The notes under the pieces were generated by a model. The model worked only from the letters and a program-made list of their open reading frames with translations, was not told where the DNA came from and made no database searches. Shown piece after piece: positions 42,983 to 52,318 of a DNA stretch of 63,794 bases (its first letter is position 1; every line of letters starts with the position of its first letter). Position numbers and translations under genes: made by a program. Source of the DNA: a virus; the IMG/VR virus record IMGVR_UViG_3300048061_000324, positions 1-63,794 of that record. One strand, 5' to 3'.

Positions 42983-45738
42983 TACTCTACTATCTCTCCT
43001 TCAGCACCTTCGTTAAAAGAGTCATTTAAAAATTTATCAGCAGTGTTAACTACTTCTTCAACTGGTGCTGGTGTAACTACTGTACCAGGTTTAGGATTCC
43101 ATTCTTGTCCTACTGCCTCAGGTCCATCTGTTGTATTGACATCCATATTAGATAGTTGTCCTCTTTCATCTGCTGTTGTGTAATTATTAGGTGTATATTC
43201 ATATGCACTAGCACTTTTATAATTACCCATACTACTTAATGCGTTTCGTTGTTCACCTGTTAACCCTGTGCCAATTGTATTACTTTTAACATCAACCTTT
43301 TTCTTTGTCGCTGTTCTCATAATAGCATCTTGGTATACTTCTGTTCTTTCAGTTGATGTTTTTTCTTTTTTATCAATAGTGTTAAGTGGTTGCTTACGTT
43401 CTCTTACACATTCTAAATTTTGTGTAAACTGTCCGTTACTAAAGTTACTTGTTACTTTAATTACTTTATATTCTCCGCTAATACTCGGTGTGTTAACACT
43501 TGTCTTTCCAGTTTCATCAATATTAAAACCTTTCATAAGTCCTGTACTTGCATCTAAATCAGTTGGGTTTCTAAACTTAATGTATATGTGCCATTCTTTA
43601 TCTGTATTTAAACTTCCGTCTGGCAAACGATAATCTAAATTATCTTGCACTAATACACTTCTAAAATCTTTTGTTTGTATGTAACTCATATCGCCTACAA
43701 TACGCATATTCATTTGTAATAAGTCAGCACCTGTATCAAATACATTTTGCATAAAGTTATCGATGGTTACACTTTTATGACTTGAACTTGGATCATTAAT
43801 ATCATTACTTGTTGCTGTTTGTGTTACAACATTTCTAACATAAGGTGTCCATCTTGCAAGAGGATCATTTCCTGCTTTTGCAGTTTGTCCTTCGTGTATT
43901 GTTTCATTAAGTTTTGTCTGTGCTAATGGTGTGGCAAAAGATCCTGCTTTTTCCATTTGGTTATAAGTGTACGTTTGAAAATAAGCCGCATTAAAGTCAA
44001 TATCAAAACTTAAGATATCTTGATTGTTTCCTGTAAAAAAGTAATCATAATATTTTGAAATATATTCAACTGGTTTTTGACCTAAGTTTTCAAAGTCTTT
44101 ACCATGCATTTGATATTTTTTAATAACAAACGTAATAAATTTAGCATACATATTTCTAATTTTATCAAAAGGCCCTAATGTTATTCTAGGAACAATTCTA
44201 TAAAAATCAATTGGCTTATCGTCGACGTCTTCGTAACCTTCAACACCACTATCTTTTTGCTTTTTTAAATCTGCACTAATCACCTGATCTGTCATATATT
44301 CTGATGAACGTAAGATACTATGTATTGTTTGAATAATACTAGTTCCTGCTCTAATACTATATGTTTTAGTTGTTTCATCAAATATAAAGTTTTCAGAAAA
44401 ACGTTGTTGTGCAACTTTACCTGGATCACTTGTATTTGATGTTTTGGCTAAATCAACTGCTTCTTGTGTTACAATTTTAGAATTTGCAATGTCAGGATCT
44501 ATTTCAAAAGAATAAATGTCTGGTACGCCTTTTAATTTTGCTTCTACATGGTCATCTTCTAATTTATTTAAATATCCTACTAAACCTTTTTCTAATTGTT
44601 TTACTGGAATCATTGGTTGATTGGGCGGACCGTTTGGTCTCATATCTCCATTGTCAACTCTTAATGCTACATTAAAAAAGTCATGTACTGTTTTTGCTTC
44701 AATTTGTATATCAACAGGAATAGTTGTTGCTGTTGATTGTACACCCATGCTGTTATATGGAACCGCAGTAACATCATAAGTTGTACCTTGTTCTGTAACT
44801 CCAAATTTAAAATCTGTAAATCTAATTGGAATATATCTTGTACGTTGTCCTATAGAGTTTCTAGATCCTACTGGTTTTCCAAAACTATCGTATCCTGTTA
44901 TAAAAACTTTTAGTAAGTATGGCTGTTCAATATAATTGTATGATCCAAAATGATTCGCCGATAGTACAAGACTATTTAAAAGTGTCATACCGTATGGTTC
45001 TGTAATTTTAAAACTTAACCCTGTGTTAACTGCACCTTTGTTTTGACCGCCTGGACTAATAACACTATCAATTTCTAAATCGTCCATATAAAAATCATTA
45101 GTAAAGAACGGATTTCTCATACCGTAATTACCGCCACCTGATTTTATTAATAATCTTCCTGGGCTACTTTCTATTGTAAATTTAGGATCGTTTACAAAAT
45201 TATTATAATCATCGTATGTTAAAATATATAACTCAAAGTTATAAGTGTACGACGCTAATCCGTGTAATATGTTTTTCTTTTCATTTTCATTTAATAATGT
45301 TTGTGATAATACTGGTTTTGCTTGATTATTATTAATGCTTGTTGCTGTTGCTTTAATTGTAGAACCAATGTTACCTAACGCACCACCTAAATTTTGTAAG
45401 CCTGCATCTTCTAAATTTTCTTTGAAAGCATTTATGTCAATGTTTGATTCTAAATTTATTCCTTGAACAGCCGCATTTATTGACTTGGTAGCATCATCAA
45501 TAGGAAATACTGTGTCACCCGCTACTATCTGTGGAAACTCTCCTAGTTTAGGAAGTCCGTCTCCGAGATTTAATTCGTTTGCTACTCCTGAGATTTCGTT
45601 CTGTACCCAATTTCTGGCATCTTCTAATTTTGCAATTCCACTCGATACGATTTGATCACTATCACCAACAGTGATAGGTGTACCATCTTTGCTTCTTACC
45701 GGATCACCGAACTCATCATAGAGAGGAAAGTCAGCCAT
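42982..45738 (-). CDS. Baseplate hub protein, gp27-like position
   Basis: A 918-residue protein between the gp53-like and gp5-like genes. It has no low-complexity regions. Segments such as GMTLLNSLVLSANHFGSYNY, FITGYDSFGKP, and YKVIKVTSNFSNGQFTQNLE near the C terminus are of the type found in tail-hub proteins that bind the spike trimer. T4 gp27 is only 391 residues, so sequence alone does not prove equivalence. Role inferred: hub ring linking tail tube and spike. Confidence 0.58.
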   Translation of the reverse strand: MADFPLYDEFGDPVRSKDGTPITVGDSDQIVSSGIAKLEDARNWVQNEISGVANELNLGDGLPKLGEFPQIVAGDTVFPIDDATKSINAAVQGINLESNIDINAFKENLEDAGLQNLGGALGNIGSTIKATATSINNNQAKPVLSQTLLNENEKKNILHGLASYTYNFELYILTYDDYNNFVNDPKFTIESSPGRLLIKSGGGNYGMRNPFFTNDFYMDDLEIDSVISPGGQNKGAVNTGLSFKITEPYGMTLLNSLVLSANHFGSYNYIEQPYLLKVFITGYDSFGKPVGSRNSIGQRTRYIPIRFTDFKFGVTEQGTTYDVTAVPYNSMGVQSTATTIPVDIQIEAKTVHDFFNVALRVDNGDMRPNGPPNQPMIPVKQLEKGLVGYLNKLEDDHVEAKLKGVPDIYSFEIDPDIANSKIVTQEAVDLAKTSNTSDPGKVAQQRFSENFIFDETTKTYSIRAGTSIIQTIHSILRSSEYMTDQVISADLKKQKDSGVEGYEDVDDKPIDFYRIVPRITLGPFDKIRNMYAKFITFVIKKYQMHGKDFENLGQKPVEYISKYYDYFFTGNNQDILSFDIDFNAAYFQTYTYNQMEKAGSFATPLAQTKLNETIHEGQTAKAGNDPLARWTPYVRNVVTQTATSNDINDPSSSHKSVTIDNFMQNVFDTGADLLQMNMRIVGDMSYIQTKDFRSVLVQDNLDYRLPDGSLNTDKEWHIYIKFRNPTDLDASTGLMKGFNIDETGKTSVNTPSISGEYKVIKVTSNFSNGQFTQNLECVRERKQPLNTIDKKEKTSTERTEVYQDAIMRTATKKKVDVKSNTIGTGLTGEQRNALSSMGNYKSASAYEYTPNNYTTADERGQLSNMDVNTTDGPEAVGQEWNPKPGTVVTPAPVEEVVNTADKFLNDSFNEGAEGEIVE

Positions 45739-45739
45739 G

Positions 45740-46039
45740 TTATATTCCTAATTCGTTGAATAATCTATCTTGCTTGGGCAAGAAAATTGTAGTTCCTCTT
45801 TTCATATCCCAAATTGGATCTTTAATTTCGTTTGGATTTCTTGCGGCAAAGACCCACCATAATTTAGGATTGTCATATAAGTCATTTGCTAATAAGTCTG
45901 GTCTAAATTCATATGTTGCATTTATAATTAATTTTTGATCTGATGGGTAAGCACTAATTACTCTGCGATCTAACACATCTAAATAATTTCCAAATGTTTC
46001 TGTTTTATAGAAAGGACTGTCTGCATTATAATCTGCCAT
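45740..46039 (-). CDS. 53: Baseplate wedge protein, gp53-like (LysM-like)
   Basis: A 99-residue protein with the pattern FRPDLLANDLYDNPKLWWVF, AARNPNEIKDPIWDMKRGTT, IFLPKQD. Phage wedge clamps of the gp53/LysM type have this arrangement of a YDNPxLWWV helix followed by a loop and G..I..P. T4 gp53 is longer (196). It starts 1 base after the end of the tube-cap-like gene. Confidence 0.55.
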   Translation of the reverse strand: MADYNADSPFYKTETFGNYLDVLDRRVISAYPSDQKLIINATYEFRPDLLANDLYDNPKLWWVFAARNPNEIKDPIWDMKRGTTIFLPKQDRLFNELGI

Positions 46040-47004
46040 TAGATGTGTCCTCCTGTTACATTATTAATTAATGCACCTGCTGTTAATCGGTCTACACCAA
46101 ATGACCTCATTTGTGCTCTGCTGTATACTGGAGTTAAACCAACGTTAATATCTAAACTTTTTGGCACTCTTGTTGTTTGTGCTTTTCCAGCCTGATCCAT
46201 TCCGCCTGTTGGTATTGAAATATAATCAACATTGTTAGGCATAGTAATGGAAACTGTGTTTACTACTACTGGAACATTTGGTAACATATATTGACCATGT
46301 CCAGTTAATCTTAATACAGGTGGTGGATTACCTGCTAGAGCATCTGTATTACTAAACATTTTAGTAACTGCTCTTAAAAATGTTATAACTGCAAGTACAT
46401 ATTGTGCATCTTGCCCGTTCTCACTTACAAATTCTCCAAACATTGATATGTCACTCACATTACTTGCATTGTAATAATTTAAAGGATAATTACTATGTGT
46501 AGGACTACTACGACTATAATCTGCATTATGTTGGAATATAAGTTGTGGTGTATATGGAAAGATTATACCATTAGTATCAATTAATGGTCTTAACAAATAA
46601 GGAACATTGGCTTTTTGGTAGTGAATATTAGCACCCTGGGGTAGAGACAATCTTACTCTATGATCATCTTTGCTTTTACCGACTGCAGAACTTGAAGCCG
46701 CAATATCAGCCAATTTATCGTTAGGATTAGCACCTTTGTCAATGCCAGCACCTTTTAACCTAGCAGTTACCGGATCACCGTTAAATGCATCAGTAAATGC
46801 TCCTTTGGCTTTGGATAACATACCTGTAAAATCACTACTAAATTGGTCAATACCATCAGTGAATGCTTTACTGGCTCCGCCTATACTAAAGGCACCTGTT
46901 TGGGCTACCTTAGTAGTATTTGTTGCTTTAGCAGTATTGAAGCCTGGATTACCCGTTAATTGGATACCTGGCTTGTTCGGATCTTGGTCTGTAAATGTTG
47001 CCAT
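46039..47004 (-). CDS. Baseplate tail-tube cap/initiator, gp48/gp54-like
   Basis: A 321-residue protein, first gene of the late baseplate operon. After a flexible N terminus the segments SSPTHSNYPLNYYNASNVSD, YVLAVITFLRAVTKMFSNTD, PPPVLRLTGHGQYMLPNVPV and NNVDYISIPTG match the pattern of myovirus proteins that join the baseplate to the first tube ring (gp48/gp54). Which of the two T4 proteins it corresponds to cannot be told. A GAGGAAAG ribosome site and a late promoter (47042-47035) precede it. Confidence 0.58.
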   Translation of the reverse strand: MATFTDQDPNKPGIQLTGNPGFNTAKATNTTKVAQTGAFSIGGASKAFTDGIDQFSSDFTGMLSKAKGAFTDAFNGDPVTARLKGAGIDKGANPNDKLADIAASSSAVGKSKDDHRVRLSLPQGANIHYQKANVPYLLRPLIDTNGIIFPYTPQLIFQHNADYSRSSPTHSNYPLNYYNASNVSDISMFGEFVSENGQDAQYVLAVITFLRAVTKMFSNTDALAGNPPPVLRLTGHGQYMLPNVPVVVNTVSITMPNNVDYISIPTGGMDQAGKAQTTRVPKSLDINVGLTPVYSRAQMRSFGVDRLTAGALINNVTGGHI

Positions 47005-47024
47005 AATAAATTTAATCTTTCCTC

Positions 47025-47053
47025 TTGATATTAGTATTTATCGAGTGTATAAT
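47025..47053 (+). promoter_or_regulatory. Sigma70-like early promoter of gp55
   Basis: TTGATA (47025-47030), exactly 17 bases, then TATAAT (47048-47053): a near-consensus host promoter ending 30 bases before the gp55 ATG. AAGGAA near 47069 is the ribosome site. Confidence 0.75.
47035..47042 (-). promoter_or_regulatory. T4-type late promoter for the baseplate operon
   Basis: Minus-strand GATAAATACTAATATC, 31-38 bases before the tube-cap start; close to TATAAATACTATT. It lies between the -35 and -10 of the divergent gp55 promoter. Confidence 0.65.
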
Positions 47054-47083
47054 ATGAGTATATAATTTAAGGAATGAAAAACT

Positions 47084-47920
47084 ATGGCAGTAAGAAATTA
47101 CCTCAATAACAGAGATTTATTAATAGAAATTCATAAATCTAAGACAACTTTTGGTTCGTTTTTAGATGATGATGCTAAAATCTTTGATATTATTTTAACC
47201 TCAACAAAAGAAATTAAAAAAAGTACAATCGATCAAGCTCGTAAAAATAGAGCAGATAGAATACAAAAGAACGGATATAAAGAGAATACTATAAAAGGAA
47301 AAAAGATGGCAGACTTTGCCGTTGATCCTAAGTCATTTAAAAAACAAGAACTTGTATTTAGAATTATGTCATACGAGCATATACCGTTAGACCCGGAACG
47401 TAAAAAGAATCCTAAAACAGTTGCAGATCATCATGTTAAATTAAACTTTCCCTCATATCAACATTGGCGTTTTAATGAAGAAAACGATTTGATATGTTGT
47501 GGTAAGTCTCATTGGACAGGTGGTATGGATAACGGATACTTTAGTTTATCTGAAGGTAAAGTAACAAAGAAGTTAGCACATATGTATATGATGCTTTGTG
47601 AACGTTACAGTCATAGATATAACTGGAGAGGATACACATACGTTGATGAAATGCGAGGACAAGCATTATTACAATTAGCACAAATTGGTTTACAGTTTGA
47701 CGAAAGTAAATCAGACAATCCTTTTGCATATTACACGGCGGCAATAACCAACAGTTTTACTAGGGTATTAAACATCGAAAAACGTAATCAAAATATTAGA
47801 GATGACATTTTAGAGATGAACGATTTAGCACCTAGTTTTACTAGACAACACGCCAACGATAGTGCGGCTGAACAAAAAAGAGTTCAAGCATTCAATGAGA
47901 AAACAAAGAAAAAGGCATAA
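47084..47920 (+). CDS. 55: Late sigma factor gp55
   Basis: A 278-residue homologue of the T4 late-transcription sigma factor. The C-terminal half carries the gp55/sigma region-2-like core: LCERYSHRYNWRGYTYVDEM, RGQALLQLAQIGLQFDESKS, DNPFAYYTAAITNSFTRVLN. gp55 binds host RNA polymerase and directs it to TATAAATA promoters, which are present before the structural operons here. T4 gp55 has 185 residues; the first ~110 here are an extra basic domain. It is made from an early-type promoter, as expected. Confidence 0.85.
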   Translation: MAVRNYLNNRDLLIEIHKSKTTFGSFLDDDAKIFDIILTSTKEIKKSTIDQARKNRADRIQKNGYKENTIKGKKMADFAVDPKSFKKQELVFRIMSYEHIPLDPERKKNPKTVADHHVKLNFPSYQHWRFNEENDLICCGKSHWTGGMDNGYFSLSEGKVTKKLAHMYMMLCERYSHRYNWRGYTYVDEMRGQALLQLAQIGLQFDESKSDNPFAYYTAAITNSFTRVLNIEKRNQNIRDDILEMNDLAPSFTRQHANDSAAEQKRVQAFNEKTKKKA

Positions 47921-47926
47921 ATCTGG

Positions 47927-47955
47927 TTGACTTTGAGTATATCTTACAGTATTAT
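47927..47955 (+). promoter_or_regulatory. Sigma70-like promoter before gp47
   Basis: TTGACT (47927-47932), a 17-base spacer and TATTAT (47950-47955), in the 67-base gap before gp47. It should start transcription near 47962, giving gp47/gp46 and following genes their own early transcript. Confidence 0.7.
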
Positions 47956-47987
47956 AGTAAGTGTATGTAATTTAATTTAGGAAAAGC

Positions 47988-49001
47988 ATGAGCAATCTAT
48001 TCAAGAAAGCCATTGCCTTTACTGATATTCACTTTGGTAATAAGTCTAATAGTTTAGCACATAACGAAGATTGTGTAGACTTTGTAAAGTGGATAATCAA
48101 ACAAGGTAAAGAAAAGAACTGCGAAACTTGTATGTTCTTAGGTGACTGGCATCACCAACGAGCTAGTATTAATGTTGCAACACTAAATCACAGTGTAGAA
48201 GCATTAACTTTACTCAGCAAAAACTTCGACCAAGTTATTTTTATTCCTGGCAACCACGACGAATACTATAGAGACAAAAGAGATTTCAATAGTATTACTT
48301 GGGCCAGACATATTCCAAATGTAAGACTTTTTAATGAGATCACTACAGAAGGTGATGTCGCAATAGTTCCATGGCTAGTAGGTGACGAATATAAGTCACT
48401 TAAAAAAATTGAAGCAAAATATATGTTAGGACATTTTGAACTTCCTAACTTTTATATGAATGCAATGGTACAAATGCCAGACCATGGAGAAATTAAACAT
48501 TCGGACTTCAGAGGTGTTGAGCGAATGTTTACCGGTCACTTCCACAAGCGTCAAGAAGTAGGTAATATTACATACATCGGAAATGCTTTCCCACACAACT
48601 ACAGTGACGCTTGGGATGATGATCGGGGAGCAATGATATTAGAATGGGGCGAGCCACACTATTATGTTAAGTGGGATAACGCACCTAAATACAAAGTATT
48701 AAAATTAAGTCAATTACTTGATAAGCCGGCAGAACTACTGCTACCTAAAACATATTGTCGAGTAAACTTAGATATCAATATTAGTTACGAAGAAGCAAAC
48801 TTTATTAAAGAAACATTCTACGAACAATATGATGTAAGAGAAATTGCACTTATTCCACAAAAAGAAGTTGATACAAACTTTGATGAATCAGCAGAGATTA
48901 ATTTTGAAAGTGTCGACAGTATTGTTATGAGTCAATTAAAATCTGTAGATTCAGAGTTATATGATCCAAAACTTTTAATGGAAATATACAGGAACCTTTA
49001 A
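47988..49001 (+). CDS. 47: Recombination nuclease subunit gp47 (Mre11/SbcD-like)
   Basis: A 337-residue metallophosphoesterase. Phosphoesterase motifs occur in order: FTDIHFG (residues ~11-17), GDWHHQR, PGNHDEYYRD and TGHFHKRQ, giving the Asp/His/Asn set that binds two Mn2+. In T4, gp47 with gp46 processes DNA ends for recombination-dependent replication and host DNA breakdown. Length equals T4 gp47 (339). TTTAGGAAAAGC provides the ribosome site, and gp46 begins 3 bases after its stop. Confidence 0.93.
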   Translation: MSNLFKKAIAFTDIHFGNKSNSLAHNEDCVDFVKWIIKQGKEKNCETCMFLGDWHHQRASINVATLNHSVEALTLLSKNFDQVIFIPGNHDEYYRDKRDFNSITWARHIPNVRLFNEITTEGDVAIVPWLVGDEYKSLKKIEAKYMLGHFELPNFYMNAMVQMPDHGEIKHSDFRGVERMFTGHFHKRQEVGNITYIGNAFPHNYSDAWDDDRGAMILEWGEPHYYVKWDNAPKYKVLKLSQLLDKPAELLLPKTYCRVNLDINISYEEANFIKETFYEQYDVREIALIPQKEVDTNFDESAEINFESVDSIVMSQLKSVDSELYDPKLLMEIYRNL

Positions 49002-49004
49002 TTA

Positions 49005-50774
49005 ATGTTTAAACTAAACAACTTAACTGTTAAGAATTTCATGAGTGTGGGTAACAGTACTCAGGCACTAGACTTTAACAGAAATGATTTAACACTTGTA
49101 CTAGGAGAGAACTTGGACACTGGAGGAGGTGACCATGGTGCTAGGAATGGTACAGGTAAAACTACTATCATTAATGCATTAAGTTTTGCATTGTACGGAA
49201 ATGCTTTAACAAATATTCGTAAAGATAATCTAGTAAACAAAACTAACGGCAAAAGTATGTTAGTTACTTGTGGATTTGAATATGGTGGAAAACAATATCG
49301 AGTAGAACGTGGCAGAAAGCCTAACGTACTAAAATTTTATGTAGATGGACAAGAACAAGAAGCATCAGATTCAGCACAAGGTGATAGTAGAGAAACACAA
49401 AAAGAAATAGAGATATTGTTGGGTATGAGCCATGAAATGTTTAAACACATTGTGGCACTGAATACATATACACAACCTTTCTTAAGTTTAAAACACAATG
49501 AACAAAGAGTTATTATCGAACAGTTGTTAGGTATAACATTATTAAGTGAAAAATCTGATCAACTAAAAGAACAGTTGCGTATTAATAAAGATTTAATTAC
49601 ACAAGAAGAATATAAAATTAAAGCAATTGGTGATGCTAATGAAAAAATTAGAGAACAGATTGACGCTCTTAAACGTAGAAGTAAGATGTGGTCAGATAAA
49701 AAGGTACAAGAATCTGGTCAATTACAAAAAGCATTAGATGATTTAACTCATGTTGATATCGATAACGAAATACAATCACACAACTTGCTAACAGAATATG
49801 TTGAAAAAGCAAGACAGTTTACAGATTTACAAGATCAACTTGCAAGACTTGTTAATGAATCAGATAGATATATTAAGAATCAAGCAAAATTAGAAAAAGA
49901 AGTTGAATCTTTAGAAGAGCATAAATGTTATGCTTGTGGACAAGAATTACATGATAATAAACATGAAGAAATACTTAAAGATAAAAAAGAATTATTAACT
50001 GAAGCAGTTTCTTTTATAGAAAACAGTAAAAAATCTGAAGAAGAACTGACATCTCAACTAGCAAGTATGGGAGATTTAGGCACAAAACCTGTTGTATTTT
50101 ATGACAAAATTGAAGATGCTTACAACCACAGGTCTAGTTTAGAGCAGTTAAAAAGTGAATTAACCAGCCTTCAAGCACAGGAAGATCCATATCTGGAACA
50201 GATTCAAGAAATGGAAGAACATGGAATTGAAGAGGTTAAGTACGATACAGTAAACGAATTAACTAGAGTTAAGGATCATCAAGATTTCTTGTTGAAACTT
50301 TTAACTAGTAAAGATTCGTTTATTCGTAAACGTATTATAGACCAAAATCTAGCATTCCTTAACAAGCGTCTTGCTTATTATTTGGAACGTATTGGATTAC
50401 CACATAGTGTTGTATTCCAAAATGATCTTACTGTAATAATTACGGAACTAGGACGGGAGTTAGATTTTGATAACCTAAGCAGAGGGGAACGTAACAGACT
50501 TATACTTTCTTTAAGTTGGGCGTTCAGAGATGTTTGGGAAAACTTATACCAGCCCATTAACTTGTTGTTTATTGATGAACTTGTTGACTCTGGTATGGAT
50601 AGCTCAGGTGTAGAAAATAGTCTGGCTATACTTAAAAAAATCAGTAGAGAACGTAAGAAGTCTGTTTGGCTTGTGTCACACAGAGACGAACTCGCTGGTC
50701 GGGTTAATAACATTTTATCCGTTATTAAAGAAAACGGATTTACTAGTTATAATACTGACATTGACGTTGTATAG
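49005..50774 (+). CDS. 46: Recombination nuclease subunit gp46 (Rad50/SbcC-like)
   Basis: A 589-residue SMC-type ATPase. Walker A is GARNGTGKTT (residues 45-54), the zinc-hook CxxC is Cys308-Cys311 (CYACGQE) between two coiled coils, the ABC signature is LSRGERNRL near 491 and Walker B is LLFIDELVDSG near 520. T4 gp46 has 560 residues. It partners gp47 at DNA ends. Confidence 0.94.
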   Translation: MFKLNNLTVKNFMSVGNSTQALDFNRNDLTLVLGENLDTGGGDHGARNGTGKTTIINALSFALYGNALTNIRKDNLVNKTNGKSMLVTCGFEYGGKQYRVERGRKPNVLKFYVDGQEQEASDSAQGDSRETQKEIEILLGMSHEMFKHIVALNTYTQPFLSLKHNEQRVIIEQLLGITLLSEKSDQLKEQLRINKDLITQEEYKIKAIGDANEKIREQIDALKRRSKMWSDKKVQESGQLQKALDDLTHVDIDNEIQSHNLLTEYVEKARQFTDLQDQLARLVNESDRYIKNQAKLEKEVESLEEHKCYACGQELHDNKHEEILKDKKELLTEAVSFIENSKKSEEELTSQLASMGDLGTKPVVFYDKIEDAYNHRSSLEQLKSELTSLQAQEDPYLEQIQEMEEHGIEEVKYDTVNELTRVKDHQDFLLKLLTSKDSFIRKRIIDQNLAFLNKRLAYYLERIGLPHSVVFQNDLTVIITELGRELDFDNLSRGERNRLILSLSWAFRDVWENLYQPINLLFIDELVDSGMDSSGVENSLAILKKISRERKKSVWLVSHRDELAGRVNNILSVIKENGFTSYNTDIDVV

Positions 50775-50785
50775 GAGAAAATAAA

Positions 50786-50962
50786 ATGGCAATACATGAC
50801 GACATCGTAGCACACTACGACAATTATCTTAAAGAAAACGAAGCATTTGAAACTAAAGGTGTAAAAGCCGCGGCGGCAAGAGCTCGTAAGGCTTTAGGAG
50901 AAATGGGCAAACTTGCAAAAGCAAGACGTGCCGAGATCCAAGAGAAAAAGAACAGTATGTAA
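50786..50962 (+). CDS. Histone H1-like (Hc1-type) basic peptide, 58 aa
   Basis: A 58-codon ORF after TAGGAGAAAATAAA (strong ribosome site), with stop directly abutting the next ATG (TAA-ATG). The product contains FETKGVKAAAARARKALGEM and GKLAKARRAEIQEKK, i.e. the KG.KAA..RARKAL.E..KLAK..R.E.QE pattern of bacterial Hc1-type histone H1 homologues. It probably binds or compacts DNA, or modulates host nucleoid. The family call rests on pattern memory over ~35 residues. Confidence 0.68.
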   Translation: MAIHDDIVAHYDNYLKENEAFETKGVKAAAARARKALGEMGKLAKARRAEIQEKKNSM

Positions 50963-52318
50963 ATGATTTCTATTACAAGATTATCTAATAATTTTGAAAT
51001 AGTTGATCTTATTACTGATACCCAGTTAGACAAAACAAAGTTAATGCGTTTTGCTTCTGGGTATCAGCAACTGTTCCGTAAACATAATCTAAAAAAAGGT
51101 GACAGAATTGGCCTTGCTCTGCAAGAAGACTTCCATCATCTTGCCTGTGTCTTCGCGGCAATTGATTATGGACTTATAATTGTTATAAGTGGTGAACATG
51201 AAATAACAGACAAATATATTTCTAGAAGACAAATAAAAGCATTTATATCACGGGGTGTACAACCTTGTACAGTTCATGCAACTAATGTTAATCATATTGA
51301 ATTAACAGAAGACGTTACTGAATCAAACAAAGATTACATTATCGATCATTCTGATATTTTAGTAGAAGCATTAACAAGTGGTAGTACTGGAGAACCTAAG
51401 TGTATTCAACATACACATTTTAGTGTAGAAAGTGCAACAGAAAATAGCATAAAACATTATTGGAAAGAAGCAGACACTAGTTGGTTTTTCCATAACATTG
51501 TACATTTAGGTGTAAGCAGTGTTTACTTTTTTCCTGCATTGTTTTCTAGTAAAAGAATTATTTTACCTCCGTTAGATAATCCATATGATGAAGTATTACT
51601 GTCTAAGTATAAACCAGACATAATGTTAATATTTCCATCACATTACCAAGAGTATTCTAAACAAGGAATACATTTAAGAGATTTAAGTCACGTTAAGTGG
51701 GTACTAACAGGCGGAAGTGTAATAGACCGTTCTTTTATTAGACGCATGATAAAAAATCAAGGCGTAGAAAAAGTTGCAGTAATATATGGACTTACTGAAT
51801 GTTTACCACCTTTAATACATAAAGTTGTTGACAAAGAAAATTTAGACTCGTATAATGTTAAAGAGATGGGTTACATCATCGACAGTACAGGAACATACGA
51901 TATTAACAAAGATGAAATACTTACAATTAAAGGTAGTAATCATTTATGTAAAAGTATAAACGACAAACCTGTAGATACATTTATTACTCAAGATGTTGTA
52001 AGTGCAGGTAGTGATTCATTTTTCTTTGAAAAACGTAATAGCGATTTAATAAGAATAAATGATACATTAATAAATCCACAACAACTAGTACCAAATTGGT
52101 TAGATGGTTATTGTTGTGTCTTTAGTACTTCACAGACACACGTTGTAGTGGTTATGCATCACAAAAAAGTAAATGTAAAAGAGTTGATTCAGAAATTAAC
52201 CGTTAACGGAATCAACCATGATAAATTAATTACGCCGATAAAACTTAATGTTCTCGGCAAACCAGATATCAATAAATTAAAGGGAATCTATGATAGGGCA
52301 AATAAGGGCACATCTTAA
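50963..52318 (+). CDS. AMP-dependent synthetase/ligase (ANL superfamily)
   Basis: A 451-residue adenylate-forming enzyme. The ATP-binding P-loop is ALTSGSTGEPK (residues ~136-146), the A5-type motif is IYGLTE (274-279), a degenerate Asp block appears as TQDVVSAGSDSFFFEKRNSD, and the C-terminal lysine motif is VLGKPDIN with Lys433, so the catalytic half-reaction residues look intact. The family activates carboxylic acids as acyl-AMP for transfer to CoA or a carrier thiol. Typical lengths are 500-600; the C-terminal domain here is compact. No carrier protein is visible nearby. Substrate unknown; unusual cargo for a T4-like core replication region. Confidence 0.85.
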   Translation: MISITRLSNNFEIVDLITDTQLDKTKLMRFASGYQQLFRKHNLKKGDRIGLALQEDFHHLACVFAAIDYGLIIVISGEHEITDKYISRRQIKAFISRGVQPCTVHATNVNHIELTEDVTESNKDYIIDHSDILVEALTSGSTGEPKCIQHTHFSVESATENSIKHYWKEADTSWFFHNIVHLGVSSVYFFPALFSSKRIILPPLDNPYDEVLLSKYKPDIMLIFPSHYQEYSKQGIHLRDLSHVKWVLTGGSVIDRSFIRRMIKNQGVEKVAVIYGLTECLPPLIHKVVDKENLDSYNVKEMGYIIDSTGTYDINKDEILTIKGSNHLCKSINDKPVDTFITQDVVSAGSDSFFFEKRNSDLIRINDTLINPQQLVPNWLDGYCCVFSTSQTHVVVVMHHKKVNVKELIQKLTVNGINHDKLITPIKLNVLGKPDINKLKGIYDRANKGTS

